Source of the DNA: UBA6522 sp965262365
GTDB taxonomy: Bacteria > Pseudomonadota > Gammaproteobacteria > Steroidobacterales > Rariloculaceae
Direction of reading: 5' to 3'
Assembly (NCBI GenBank): GCA_965262365.1
Contig: OZ253541.1
Span: 4,526,001-4,590,000 of the forward strand
Length of the DNA stretch: 64,000 nt
Below are positions 1 to 7,893 of this stretch, piece by piece; positions within the stretch are counted from its first letter, which is position 1, and every line of letters begins with the position of its first letter. The notes under the pieces were generated by a model. The model searched no databases, was not told the origin of the DNA, and worked only from the letters and a program-made list of their open reading frames with translations. Made by a program: the position numbers and the translations under genes.

Positions 1-159
1 GATGCGGCTCTTGATGTCCGCCTGCAGGTGCTCGGTCCCCTTGTGCTTGGGAATCGTGCGCAGCATATCCCGCAGCCTGAGCAGCCTTTCCCTGTCATCG
101 GCGGCTTCCCGAAAGGCTTGCTCGGCTTTCTTGTAATCTGGGCTGAGGTTCGCGGGCAT
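1..159 (-). CDS. TGS-domain GTPase, N-terminal fragment (partial at window edge)
   Basis: The 53 residues visible run from an ATG at 159 off the left edge of the window. They read as a charged helical N-terminus with the segment MLRTIPKHKGTEHLQADIK. As I recall, this segment is typical of the start of Obg-related GTPases that carry a C-terminal TGS domain and are annotated as ribosome-binding GTPases. No G-motif is visible because the gene is cut, so the function rests on N-terminal resemblance only. It is divergent from the lpxA-like gene, with about 110 bp between their starts. Confidence 0.7.
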   Translation of the reverse strand, partial: MPANLSPDYKKAEQAFREAADDRERLLRLRDMLRTIPKHKGTEHLQADIKSRI

Positions 160-182
160 GACGTTCCCAAACACTGCCTATT

Positions 183-200
183 ATGCATCAGGCGATGCAT
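183..200. promoter_or_regulatory. Short dyad in the divergent GTPase / lpxA spacer
   Basis: ATGCATC and its reverse complement GATGCAT lie 4 bases apart between two divergent genes. This is the arrangement expected of a dimeric regulator's operator, but the arms are only 7 bp and ATGCAT is itself palindromic, so chance is possible. Confidence 0.3.
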
Positions 201-267
201 CTACACTTGCCCGCCACCACGGTTCTGGTGTATCAGACCCAAGGTGCCACCACGCGAGTCAAGAGCA

Positions 268-1053
268 TTGAGCATTCACCCCACGGCCATCGTCTCTGAC
301 GAGGCATCGATTTCGACCGAGGCGGAAATCGGACCCTTCTGCGTCGTCGCCGGCAAGGTCGAAGTCGGCGCCCATACAGTGGTGGAGTCCCATGTGCGCC
401 TGGGCAGCCGTTACGGCGAGGTGATTGTCGGCGAGCACAATCACATCCAGAGCGGCTCGGTGGTTGGAGGCCCCCCGCAGCACCAGAATTATCACGATGA
501 ATATACCCGTCTGGTGATCGGCCATCACAACAGGATCGGCGAGGGTGCGACGCTCAACCTCGGCAGCCATTCCGGGGGTGGCGTAACGTCGGTGGGTGAC
601 CGCGTCTTCATCATGACCAGTGTCCACATCGGCCATGACTGCCGAATCGCCGACGACGTGGTGCTGACAAACCTCACCCACCTGGCCGGGCACGTGGAGG
701 TGCAGCGAAACGCCGTTGTTGCGGGCATGGTCGCCATCACGCAGCACGTGCGAGTCGGTGAATATGCCTTCGTAACGGCGCGGGCGGGCGTAAACAAGGA
801 CATCCTTCCCTACACGGTGGCGGAGGGCCGCTGGGCGGCATCGAAGGTCGTCAACAAGGTGGGCCTGCAGCGTGCCGGGGTCTCTCCCCAGGCGTTGCGC
901 AATATCCGCCGCGCGGTCAGGCACCTCCTGAACACCTCGCTGACCGTAGCGGACGCCTTGAAGGCCATCGACGAGGAATGCGAACGCGACGACTGGATCC
1001 GGTGCCTGTCGGAGTTCGCCGGCAACTCGCAGCGGGGGCTCGCACGGGCATGA
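268..1053 (+). CDS. lpxA: LpxA-like UDP-N-acetylglucosamine acyltransferase, divergent
   Basis: Left-handed beta-helix acyltransferase of 261 residues, the usual LpxA length (E. coli 262). LpxA transfers a 3-hydroxyacyl chain from ACP to UDP-GlcNAc as the first step of lipid A synthesis in the cytoplasm. Start taken at TTG 268, which gives LSIHPTAIV, matching family N-termini; GTG 244 is an alternative. The HIGHD motif (H120, H123) supplies the equivalent of E. coli catalytic H125, and H142 matches H144. Aligned by eye, E. coli D74 is H72 here, H160 is T158, G173 is A and H191 is W. It is not followed by lpxB and not preceded by fabZ. Its stop overlaps the next gene's start (ATGA). It may be a second, specialised paralogue. 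Confidence 0.88.
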   Translation: MSIHPTAIVSDEASISTEAEIGPFCVVAGKVEVGAHTVVESHVRLGSRYGEVIVGEHNHIQSGSVVGGPPQHQNYHDEYTRLVIGHHNRIGEGATLNLGSHSGGGVTSVGDRVFIMTSVHIGHDCRIADDVVLTNLTHLAGHVEVQRNAVVAGMVAITQHVRVGEYAFVTARAGVNKDILPYTVAEGRWAASKVVNKVGLQRAGVSPQALRNIRRAVRHLLNTSLTVADALKAIDEECERDDWIRCLSEFAGNSQRGLARA

Positions 1054-1991
1054 GCAGGCTGCGCACGGCGGTTATCGGTGTCGGACACCTGGGCCGGTTT
1101 CATGCCGAGAAGTATGCGGCCCTGGACGATGTGGAACTCGTCGCCGTGTGCGACCTCGATCACGGGCGTGCCCGGGAAATCGCGGCTGTTTGCAATACCA
1201 GGGCCGTCTCCGATCATCGGCCGTTGCTGGGTGAGGTGGATGCCGTGACCATCGCTGCAGATACCTCGACGCACTTCGAGTTGGCCAGGTTCTTTCTTGA
1301 GAACGGCGTCCATGTGCTGGTGGAAAAGCCGATGACGGCCACCAGTGCCGAGGGCCGGGAACTGGTTGCGATCGCCGACCGCGATGACCTGCGGCTGCAG
1401 GTCGGCCACGTGGAGCGTTTCAACCCTGCGCTGCTTTCAGCCCGGGAGCGATTGTCTTCGGTTCAATTTATCGAGTGCCACAGGCTGGCGCCCTTCAAGG
1501 GACGCGGTGCGGACGTGAACGTTGTCCTGGATCTGATGATCCACGATCTGGACCTGATCCTGTCGCTTCTCGGAAGCACACCGGTACGGGTTTCGGCGGT
1601 AGGCATTTCGGTCCTGACCGACACCGCGGATATCGCCAACGCTCGCATCGAGTTCGATAGCGGCGCCATCGCCAACGTCACCGCGTCACGGGTTTCGACC
1701 GCAGCACAGCGCAAGTTTCGCGTTTTCCATGAGGGCCACTATCTTTCCATCGACTTCGGCGAGGGCGAGATTCAACTGGTCAGCCGCACCGAGTCAGCCG
1801 AGCAACCGGTGCTCCAGGAAGAGCGCTGGAGCCTTGCAAAGGGGGATGCGCTGTTGGCGGAGGTAGCGTCTTTCTGCAATGCCGTTCGCACCCATTCGCC
1901 ATGCGAGGTTTCCGGCCGCGACGGTGTGCTGGCACTGGAGGTTGCCGAGCGGATCATCGCGGATATCAAGGCCCGCGCCATCCGACGTTAA
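1050..1991 (+). CDS. Gfo/Idh/MocA-family NAD-dependent oxidoreductase (GnnA-like candidate)
   Basis: 313-residue protein with an N-terminal Rossmann fold (VIGVGHLGRFHAEKY), the VEKPMT motif typical of Gfo/Idh/MocA enzymes near residue 92, and a C-terminal alpha/beta substrate domain containing MIHDLDLIL. It overlaps the lpxA-like gene by 4 bases, so the two are co-translated and likely work on the same pathway. From memory, in Acidithiobacillus and Leptospira a member of this family (GnnA) oxidises the 3-position of UDP-GlcNAc so that GnnB can aminate it, giving 3-amino lipid A; gnnA sits beside lpxA there. No GnnB-like aminotransferase is visible in this window, so the GnnA assignment is a context inference. 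Confidence 0.85.
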   Translation: MSRLRTAVIGVGHLGRFHAEKYAALDDVELVAVCDLDHGRAREIAAVCNTRAVSDHRPLLGEVDAVTIAADTSTHFELARFFLENGVHVLVEKPMTATSAEGRELVAIADRDDLRLQVGHVERFNPALLSARERLSSVQFIECHRLAPFKGRGADVNVVLDLMIHDLDLILSLLGSTPVRVSAVGISVLTDTADIANARIEFDSGAIANVTASRVSTAAQRKFRVFHEGHYLSIDFGEGEIQLVSRTESAEQPVLQEERWSLAKGDALLAEVASFCNAVRTHSPCEVSGRDGVLALEVAERIIADIKARAIRR

Positions 1992-1997
1992 CCCGTT

Positions 1998-2852
1998 TCA
2001 GTCGGCCGCAATGATTTCCACGGGATAAGGATCGCGCGGCATGTCCGGCGTTAGCTGACTCATTCGCTCGACCAGGCCCGAAAGCGTATTCCGGCGGTTG
2101 GCGGGGCTCGGATGGGTGTTGAGAAACTCCGGAACCCGCGCTTCGCCCGCCTCCTCCAGCTTGCTCCACATGGAGACCGCGGCAGCCGGTTCATATCCGG
2201 CTCGCGATGCCAGTTCCATGCCCATGAGATCCGCCTCGGCCTCGCTCGCGCGGCTGTTGGGCAGGGCGATGGCCAGTTGCGCCGCCAGCGCCGCGCCCAG
2301 CAACACCTCCGTGTCCTCGTCGTTGGCCGCGGCGGCCAATAGCCCCGCCTGTGTGGCCAGCACAATCGACATGCGTTCCGCCGGGTGATTGGCGATCGCG
2401 TGGGAGACCTCGTGACCGAGAATGTGCGCCAACTCATCGTCCGAGAGGTCGAGCCTCTCCATGAGTCCGCTGTAAACCGCCATTCTGCCGCCCGCCATGC
2501 ACCAGGCATTGGGCGTCTCCGGTTCATCGATGAGCGCCACGCTCCATTGCCAGTTCGCGGTATGCGGATACCGCGCCACGGCTTGGCCAACCACGCGGCC
2601 CGCTATTGCAGCGATACGATCGGCGGCGACCGGATCGTCCAATAGCTTGTCCTCGGCCGCCAAACTGCGAACCGTATCAACGTATGCGACAGCCGATTCG
2701 GCGATGGCCGCCTCGGGGGAAACAATCATGAACTGCCGCCGGCCGGTGGGGCTGGTGGCGCAAGCGGCAGCGACAAGCGCCAGCAGCGCGATCGTCGGCC
2801 AGCGGCACAGCGTGCAGAAGGGTCCGGCCGCTCGAAACTGCGCGGTAGTCAT
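1998..2852 (-). CDS. M48-family metalloprotease, probable lipoprotein
   Basis: 284 residues from an ATG at 2852 with a strong upstream AAGGAGAA. A hydrophobic signal segment (TIALLALVAAAC) ends in a plausible lipobox cysteine, so the protein is probably lipid-anchored in the envelope. The zinc motif HEVSH is followed by the downstream EAEADLMGMELA helix that supplies the third ligand in M48 enzymes. The family includes YcaL/LoiP/BepA-like periplasmic proteases involved in outer-membrane protein quality control. The substrate is unknown. It stands alone, convergent with the oxidoreductase (7 bases apart) and downstream of nothing obviously related. Confidence 0.92.
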   Translation of the reverse strand: MTTAQFRAAGPFCTLCRWPTIALLALVAAACATSPTGRRQFMIVSPEAAIAESAVAYVDTVRSLAAEDKLLDDPVAADRIAAIAGRVVGQAVARYPHTANWQWSVALIDEPETPNAWCMAGGRMAVYSGLMERLDLSDDELAHILGHEVSHAIANHPAERMSIVLATQAGLLAAAANDEDTEVLLGAALAAQLAIALPNSRASEAEADLMGMELASRAGYEPAAAVSMWSKLEEAGEARVPEFLNTHPSPANRRNTLSGLVERMSQLTPDMPRDPYPVEIIAAD

Positions 2853-2956
2853 TATGGTTCTCCTTTTTGCGAGCGATCCGAACGCTACTTCGACAGACAA
2901 ATTATCGCAGGGTTCAGTGGCGGCATGGGCGCCGCGCACCTCCCGGAAGCGGCTGT

Positions 2957-4363
2957 TCAGTTCGGGTCCGTGTCCAGGCCCAGTTCCCTGATCTTGCGGG
3001 TGAGGGTGTTGCGCCCCCAGCCCAGCAACCTGGCGGCCTCCATGCGCCGGCCCTGGGCCTGGCGCAACGCCGTACGGATAAGGGTGCGCTCGAATTCCGG
3101 CAGCGCCTCGGCCAGTAGCGGGTTACGGGGTGCCGCGGCGATTCGGCTCTCGGCCCACGAGGCCAGGGCCGCCGTCCAGTCGTCTTTTGCCGGGCGAGCG
3201 GCGGTGAACCCGGGCTCGTCCGGAAAGTCCGACAAACCGATCTCCTGGCCGGCGCAGTTCACCGTCAGCCGCCGGCAGAGATTCACCAGTTCACGCACGT
3301 TTCCCGGCCAGTCGTAGGCCATCATCGCCCCGAGCGCGTCCGGGCTCAGGCTCTTGGCGGCGATTCCAAGCTCCCCGGCCGCCAGCTCGAGATACATCCC
3401 GGCAAGTTCCGGAATGTCTTCCTTGCGATCGCGAAGCGGCGGGACCGCCACACGCATGACGTTCAGGCGATGATAGAGATCTTCGCGAAACCGCTCCTCG
3501 TCCACCGCCGCGGCAAGATCCTGGTGGGTGGCGGCGATGACGCGTACGTCCACCCGCACGGGCGTTTGCCCGCCGACCCTGAAAAACTCGTTCTCCGCCA
3601 ATACCCTGAGCAGGCGCGTCTGCAGCGCCACCGACATGTCGCCGATTTCGTCCAGAAACAGGGTGCCGCCATCGGCCTGCTCGAACCGGCCCAGTCGGCG
3701 CTTGTCCGCTCCGGTAAAGGCTCCTCTTTCGTGGCCGAACAATTCCGACTCGAGCAGCTCCGGGGTGATGGCCGAGGTATTCAGCGCAATGAAGGGTTTG
3801 CTGGCGCGGGGGGAGTTCTGGTGCAGCGCCCGCGCTACCAACTCCTTGCCCGTGCCGGTCTCACCGGTGATGAGAACCGTCATGCTCGAACGCGACAACC
3901 GGCCGATTGCACGGAAGACCTCCTGCATCGCCGGCGCCTGTCCGATCATTCGACGTCCCGGGGGCAGGTCCACCGGGGCGGCTTGCCCGCCTTTCTGGCG
4001 GGCGGCCTTGGATACCAGCGCGACTGTCTCGTCGATGTCGAATGGTTTGGGCAGATATTCGAAGGCGCCGCCCTGGTAAGCAGCTACCGCGCTGTCCAGA
4101 TCCGAGAAGGCAGTGATGACGATGACGGGGATGTCGGCGTGCCGGCGGGCAAGCTTCTCCATGAGTTCCAGTCCACTCATGTCGGGCATGCGAATATCGG
4201 TGATGATGACTTCCGGCTGCTCGTCGCGCAGTGCCTTGAAGAGCTTCGTCCCCGATTCGAAGCATCGGGGCGCCATCTCCGCCAACGTCAGTGCCTGCGC
4301 CAGAACCCAGCGAATGGACTCGTCATCGTCCACGACCCAGACCGAGATGCCCCCTGTCGTCAT
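2957..4363 (-). CDS. ntrC: Nitrogen regulation response regulator NtrC
   Basis: 468-residue sigma-54 activator. Receiver domain (about residues 7-120) has the acidic VVDDDES pocket and phosphoacceptor in IITDIRMPD. The AAA+ domain has Walker A GETGTGKE, the sigma-54-contacting loop GAFTGA, and Walker B GGTLFLDEIGD. The C-terminal helix-turn-helix ends in AARLLGWGRNTLTRKIRELG. All catalytic signatures are intact, in contrast to the ntrX gene at the right end of the window. Its ATG overlaps the ntrB stop (ATGA), so the pair is translationally coupled. It is expected to activate the glnA sigma-54 promoter at 7597-7611. Confidence 0.97.
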   Translation of the reverse strand: MTTGGISVWVVDDDESIRWVLAQALTLAEMAPRCFESGTKLFKALRDEQPEVIITDIRMPDMSGLELMEKLARRHADIPVIVITAFSDLDSAVAAYQGGAFEYLPKPFDIDETVALVSKAARQKGGQAAPVDLPPGRRMIGQAPAMQEVFRAIGRLSRSSMTVLITGETGTGKELVARALHQNSPRASKPFIALNTSAITPELLESELFGHERGAFTGADKRRLGRFEQADGGTLFLDEIGDMSVALQTRLLRVLAENEFFRVGGQTPVRVDVRVIAATHQDLAAAVDEERFREDLYHRLNVMRVAVPPLRDRKEDIPELAGMYLELAAGELGIAAKSLSPDALGAMMAYDWPGNVRELVNLCRRLTVNCAGQEIGLSDFPDEPGFTAARPAKDDWTAALASWAESRIAAAPRNPLLAEALPEFERTLIRTALRQAQGRRMEAARLLGWGRNTLTRKIRELGLDTDPN

Positions 4364-5436
4364 CAGCCGGAGCTCCGCGAATCTGCCACCACCGGCAGCC
4401 TCATCTGAAAAATCGTCGCGCCCGGAACGCTTTCGAACTCCACGAGGCCGCCATTGCGGCTTGCCAGATCCTGAGCGATGGTAAGCCCGAGGCCGCTACC
4501 CATGGTCCGGCCGGTGACCAGCGGAAAGAATATCGTGCCTCGCAACTCCTCCGGGATACCCGGTCCGGAATCCTCCACTTCAGCGGACAATACCGAACGG
4601 TAGCGCTTGCTGCCCAGGGGAAAATTACTCAGCGCGCGAGTCCGGAATATGATTCTGCCCTTCTCGCCCACGGCCTGCAGCGCGTTCCTGGCCAGGTTCA
4701 GAAACGCTTGAATCAGTTGGTCCCTGTCCGCGGTCATGGGGGGCAGACCTGGATCGTAGTCCCGACGCAATTCCACTCCGGGCGGCTTCTCCGCTTCAAT
4801 GAGCGTCGCGACGTGCTCGGTGACTTCGTGAAGACTGAAAACAGTCGGCTTGGGGCGCCTGCCGGCCTTGAGAATAGTGTCCACCAGTGAGGCCAATCGA
4901 TCCGCTTCGTCGATAATGACGTCAGTGTAGACCTGCAAACGCGCGTCGGGGAGTTGGCGGGCGAGAAGCTGAGCTGCCCCGCGCAATCCACCCAGAGGAT
5001 TACGCACTTCGTGCGCCAACTGCTGAATGATGCGCCGGCTGGCATTACGCTGCGCGATCAGTTCGGCATCCCGGCGAACCTGCCGGTCCCGCTCGGTGTC
5101 CACCAGTTCCAGGACGAGGTTGCCGCCTCGGCGGTCCAGGGGCGCCACGCGACTGTCCATGCGCATCGACCGTTGCCCCACCCGCACTTGCAGATCCCTG
5201 GCGACGCAGGTGGCGCCCGTGGCTACCGCCCTGCGGCAAAGTCCAACCAGGTCGTCAGGCGGATGGAAAAAACTCTCCAGCGGCCGGCCGGCCGCCAACC
5301 GGCGGCTGACGCCGAGCAGGTGCTCTGCGGCCGAGTTGAGCTCGCTGACGAACAGGCCCTCGTCGAGAACGACCACGGCCGTGGTCAGACCCTGAAGAAC
5401 GCGGTCGGCGTCCGGTGCTTTGGGCGCCCCCTTCAA
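4363..5436 (-). CDS. ntrB: Nitrogen sensor histidine kinase NtrB
   Basis: 357 residues without a membrane segment, as expected for cytosolic NtrB (GlnL). An N-terminal PAS-like region (about 12-110) is followed by the H-box QQLAHEVRNPLGG carrying the phosphorylated histidine, then the N-box (LNLARNALQA), the G1 box EDSGPGIP and the G2 box GSGLGLTIAQDL. It phosphorylates and dephosphorylates NtrC in response to PII. Order glnA, DUF4124 gene, ntrB, ntrC on one strand makes a nitrogen-assimilation operon. Confidence 0.96.
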   Translation of the reverse strand: MKGAPKAPDADRVLQGLTTAVVVLDEGLFVSELNSAAEHLLGVSRRLAAGRPLESFFHPPDDLVGLCRRAVATGATCVARDLQVRVGQRSMRMDSRVAPLDRRGGNLVLELVDTERDRQVRRDAELIAQRNASRRIIQQLAHEVRNPLGGLRGAAQLLARQLPDARLQVYTDVIIDEADRLASLVDTILKAGRRPKPTVFSLHEVTEHVATLIEAEKPPGVELRRDYDPGLPPMTADRDQLIQAFLNLARNALQAVGEKGRIIFRTRALSNFPLGSKRYRSVLSAEVEDSGPGIPEELRGTIFFPLVTGRTMGSGLGLTIAQDLASRNGGLVEFESVPGATIFQMRLPVVADSRSSG

Positions 5437-5448
5437 GGTCCTGCCGCC

Positions 5449-5991
5449 TTACCGGGCTCTGCCGGGATTCCGTGGGTAATGGATGCTGGTTTGCTGGACG
5501 AAGAAGGTCACCGGCGCACTTCGCAGGAGTTCCTTGTACGTGTCGTCCAGAATCACCGCCTGAACCGTGTGTTCGCCACGGTAAACATTTTCGATCTCGA
5601 AGCGCGTAGCCCTCGTGTCCAGGTCCGCAGGCACCCCATCCAGATAAAGCCCGAGACGGTGAGGGGGCTTCAGTTCGGGAGAGATTCCAATAGCGACCTC
5701 GACCTTTCCGCCTGTCCCCCAAAGGGTTTCCTGCGGCGCCGGCTGAATCACGACGAACGACTCATAGCCTGCAGCGCCGGACGGTTGTGTCTGAAGCGCC
5801 GGCGATTGCAGCCGGGGCGAGGACCGCCCGGTATTCGAGGAAAATGCGTCGGTGGACAATTCGATCCGTTCCGCTCCGGGCGCGGGACGGTCCGAGTAGT
5901 TCACCTGCCCGCTTTCGTCCACCCAGCGATACACGGGGACCGCCTGTGCCGCGGACCATAACAGGCAAACCGGAATCAGCCACTTATTCAT
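5449..5991 (-). CDS. DUF4124 domain-containing secreted protein
   Basis: 180 residues. A cleavable signal peptide (MNKWLIPVCLLWSAAQA) precedes a DUF4124 core, recognisable by YRWVDESGQVNYSDRP. The C-terminal half looks like a beta-sandwich (VFFVQQ, GEHTVQAVILD). The molecular function of DUF4124 is unknown. A gene of this family commonly sits between glnA and ntrB in gammaproteobacteria, and its position here is the same, 12 bases ahead of ntrB, so it probably shares transcription from glnA. Confidence 0.9.
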   Translation of the reverse strand: MNKWLIPVCLLWSAAQAVPVYRWVDESGQVNYSDRPAPGAERIELSTDAFSSNTGRSSPRLQSPALQTQPSGAAGYESFVVIQPAPQETLWGTGGKVEVAIGISPELKPPHRLGLYLDGVPADLDTRATRFEIENVYRGEHTVQAVILDDTYKELLRSAPVTFFVQQTSIHYPRNPGRAR

Positions 5992-6024
5992 GCCCTGGTG
6001 CTGGAACCACCGCAGAGGCGCACG

Positions 6025-6051
6025 GCAGCGGGGCTCGTCGAACCCCGCTGC
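6025..6051 (-). terminator. Hairpin between glnA and the DUF4124-ntrBC genes
   Basis: Perfect 9-bp stem GCAGCGGGG / CCCCGCTGC with a 9-base loop, just downstream of the glnA stop. There is no T-tract, so it may be a processing site or partial attenuator that lowers ntrBC expression relative to glnA rather than a full terminator. Confidence 0.5.
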
Positions 6052-6085
6052 ACGTCCCCATGCGACAGCGCCTGACCCGATCGGA

Positions 6086-7492
6086 TCAAAGGCTGTAGTA
6101 CATCTGGAATTCCACCGGGTGAGTGGACTTCCGCAGCAAGGTCAGTTCCTGCTCCTTCAACTCCAGGTAGCCGTCAATCAGATCGTCACTGAAGACCTCA
6201 CCCATCTTGAGGAACCCGCGGTCCTTGTCGAGTGCATCCAGAGCCTCTTCCAGTGAGAAGCAGACGGTGCGAATCTCGCTCTCCTCCTCCGGAGCCAGGT
6301 CGTAGAGGTCCTTGTCGACCGGATCGCCAGGATGGATCTTGTTGGCGACGCCGTCGAGACCGGCCATCAACATCGCGGCGAACTGGAAGTAGGGGTTGCC
6401 GCAGCTATCCGGAAAACGCACCTCGACGCGGGCCCCCTCCGGGTTGGCCACATAGGGAACGCGAATGGCGGCGGAACGGTTGCGGGCCGAATAGGCCAGC
6501 AGCGTCGGTGCTTCGAAGCCCTTGACCAGCCGCTTGTAGCTGTTGGTTGCGGCGTTGGTAAAGGCGTTGAGCGCCCGCGCATGCTTGATTATGCCGCCGA
6601 TGTAGTACAGCGCCATTTCCGACAGCCCCCCGTACTCCTCACCCATGAACAGATTCTCGCCGTTCTTCTGCAAGGACTGGTGCACGTGGGCACCGTTGCC
6701 GTTGTCATCCACCAGCGGCTTGGGCATGAAGGTGGCCGTCTTGCCGTAGCTGTGAGCCACGTTCATGAGCGTGTACTTGAGAATCTGCACGGCGTCGGCC
6801 TTGCGTACCAGGGAATCGAACTTGACGCCGATCTCGCCCTGGCCGGCGGTAGCGACCTCGTGGTGATGGACCTCCGTCTCCAGCCCCATCTCTTCCAGCG
6901 CCAGACAGATCGCGGAGCGTATGTCGTGGAGCGAGTCCACCGGCGGAACCGGGAAATAGCCGCCCTTGATCCCCGGCCGGTGCCCGATGTTGCCGTCCTC
7001 GTACTCCTTGGCGGAGTGCCAGTGGGCTTCACTGGATTCGATCGCGTAGAAGGCGCCGCTCATATCGGCGCTCCAGCGAACGTCGTCAAAAATAAAGAAC
7101 TCGTTCTCGGGCCCGAAAAACGCCTGGTCGGCGATCCCGGTGGAGCGCATATAGGCCTCGGCTCGCTTGGCCAACGATCGCGGGCACCGCCCATAGCCCT
7201 GCATGGTCATGGGCTCCACGACGTCGCACCGTAGGTTGAGGGTCGTTTCCTCGGCGAAAACATCCAGCACGGCGGTGGGCGTGTCCGGCATCAGGATCAT
7301 GTCCGACTCGTTGATGCCCTTCCACCCGGCGATGGACGAGCCGTCAAACATCTTGCCGTCCTCCAGGAACCCCTCATTGACGACATGACTGGGAACCGTG
7401 ACATGCTGTTCCTTGCCGCGCGTATCCGTAAACCGCAAATCGACGAACTTGACGTTCTTTTCCTTGATGAGATTGAGAATGTCCGCAGACAT
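6086..7492 (-). CDS. glnA: Glutamine synthetase, type I
   Basis: 468 residues, the usual GSI-beta length. ATG at 7492 is chosen because it has GGAGGAAAA upstream and gives MSADILNLIKEKNVKF, the typical start. Glutamine synthetase makes glutamine from glutamate, ammonia and ATP as a cytosolic dodecamer. Visible signatures include FGPENEFFIFDD, the ATP-site stretch NGNGAHVHQS, the glutamate-site NRSAAIRVPY and, near the C-terminus, DLYDLAPEE, whose tyrosine is the adenylylation site. It is transcribed from the sigma-54 promoter upstream and heads the glnA-ntrBC cluster. Confidence 0.98.
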   Translation of the reverse strand: MSADILNLIKEKNVKFVDLRFTDTRGKEQHVTVPSHVVNEGFLEDGKMFDGSSIAGWKGINESDMILMPDTPTAVLDVFAEETTLNLRCDVVEPMTMQGYGRCPRSLAKRAEAYMRSTGIADQAFFGPENEFFIFDDVRWSADMSGAFYAIESSEAHWHSAKEYEDGNIGHRPGIKGGYFPVPPVDSLHDIRSAICLALEEMGLETEVHHHEVATAGQGEIGVKFDSLVRKADAVQILKYTLMNVAHSYGKTATFMPKPLVDDNGNGAHVHQSLQKNGENLFMGEEYGGLSEMALYYIGGIIKHARALNAFTNAATNSYKRLVKGFEAPTLLAYSARNRSAAIRVPYVANPEGARVEVRFPDSCGNPYFQFAAMLMAGLDGVANKIHPGDPVDKDLYDLAPEEESEIRTVCFSLEEALDALDKDRGFLKMGEVFSDDLIDGYLELKEQELTLLRKSTHPVEFQMYYSL

Positions 7493-7526
7493 GATTTTCC
7501 TCCGTTGTTTCGTGTCCACTAGCCGG

Positions 7527-7535
7527 TTATCCACA
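7527..7535. promoter_or_regulatory. Isolated consensus DnaA box in the glnA leader
   Basis: TTATCCACA is an exact E. coli-type DnaA box. A single 9-mer can occur by chance, and it is 8 kb from the candidate oriC, so it could be a titration or regulatory site or nothing. Confidence 0.4.
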
Positions 7536-7596
7536 CAGAAATAACCCCGGCGCAAGCTGCCGCTTGGTTATCCCGGTCTCCAGCGCTTGATCAGAT

Positions 7597-7611
7597 GCAG
7601 GTTTCGTGCCA
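7597..7611 (-). promoter_or_regulatory. Sigma-54 promoter for glnA
   Basis: On the minus strand TGGCAC-N5-CTGC matches the -24/-12 consensus TGGCAC-N5-TTGC with one mismatch. It lies about 105 bases upstream of the glnA start. The window also encodes NtrC with an intact GAFTGA loop, which this promoter would need. Confidence 0.8.
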
Positions 7612-7778
7612 TCCGCAAACAGGCCGAAACATCCGTCCCGACCCCACTCCACGGCAGCATCCCGGCGAACCGCTCGCTCGCCCGTAACGCCCGTAATTTC
7701 GCCGACAAAAACACTGCCGCATTCGATGGGCGCATCCACAGGGCGTGCGGGCCAGAACGGTGCGCACGCTTTCTATAA

Positions 7779-7795
7779 TGCCCTATTTTGGTGCG
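7779..7795. promoter_or_regulatory. Putative NtrC enhancer site upstream of glnA
   Basis: TGCCCTATTTTGGTGCG is close to the NtrC dyad TGCACC-N5-GGTGCA and sits about 170 bases upstream of the sigma-54 element, an enhancer-like distance. A nearby GGTGCG at 7759 may be part of a second, weaker site. Confidence 0.6.
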
Positions 7796-7893
7796 TATGG
7801 GGAACATCAGCGCAGATTTGAGCATCCCCGACGCGTGGTCGACTCGCTATACTTGCGCGCCTCGCCCGTAATTGCGGCGATAGGAGAATGCTG

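Larger units (their letters stand above)
7493..7893. other. glnA / glyS divergent regulatory spacer
   Basis: A 401-base gene-free stretch. For glnA (minus strand) it holds a sigma-54 promoter at 7597-7611 and an NtrC-type site at 7779-7795. It also holds a perfect DnaA box at 7527-7535 within the glnA leader. Toward glyS I see two -10-like hexamers (TATAAT at 7774, TATACT at 7848), neither with a convincing -35, and an AGGAGA ribosome site at 7882. Confidence 0.7.

Noticed and set aside
7746..7764. Second NtrC site near the first
   Set aside because: Half-sites are separated by 7 rather than 5 bases and match poorly.
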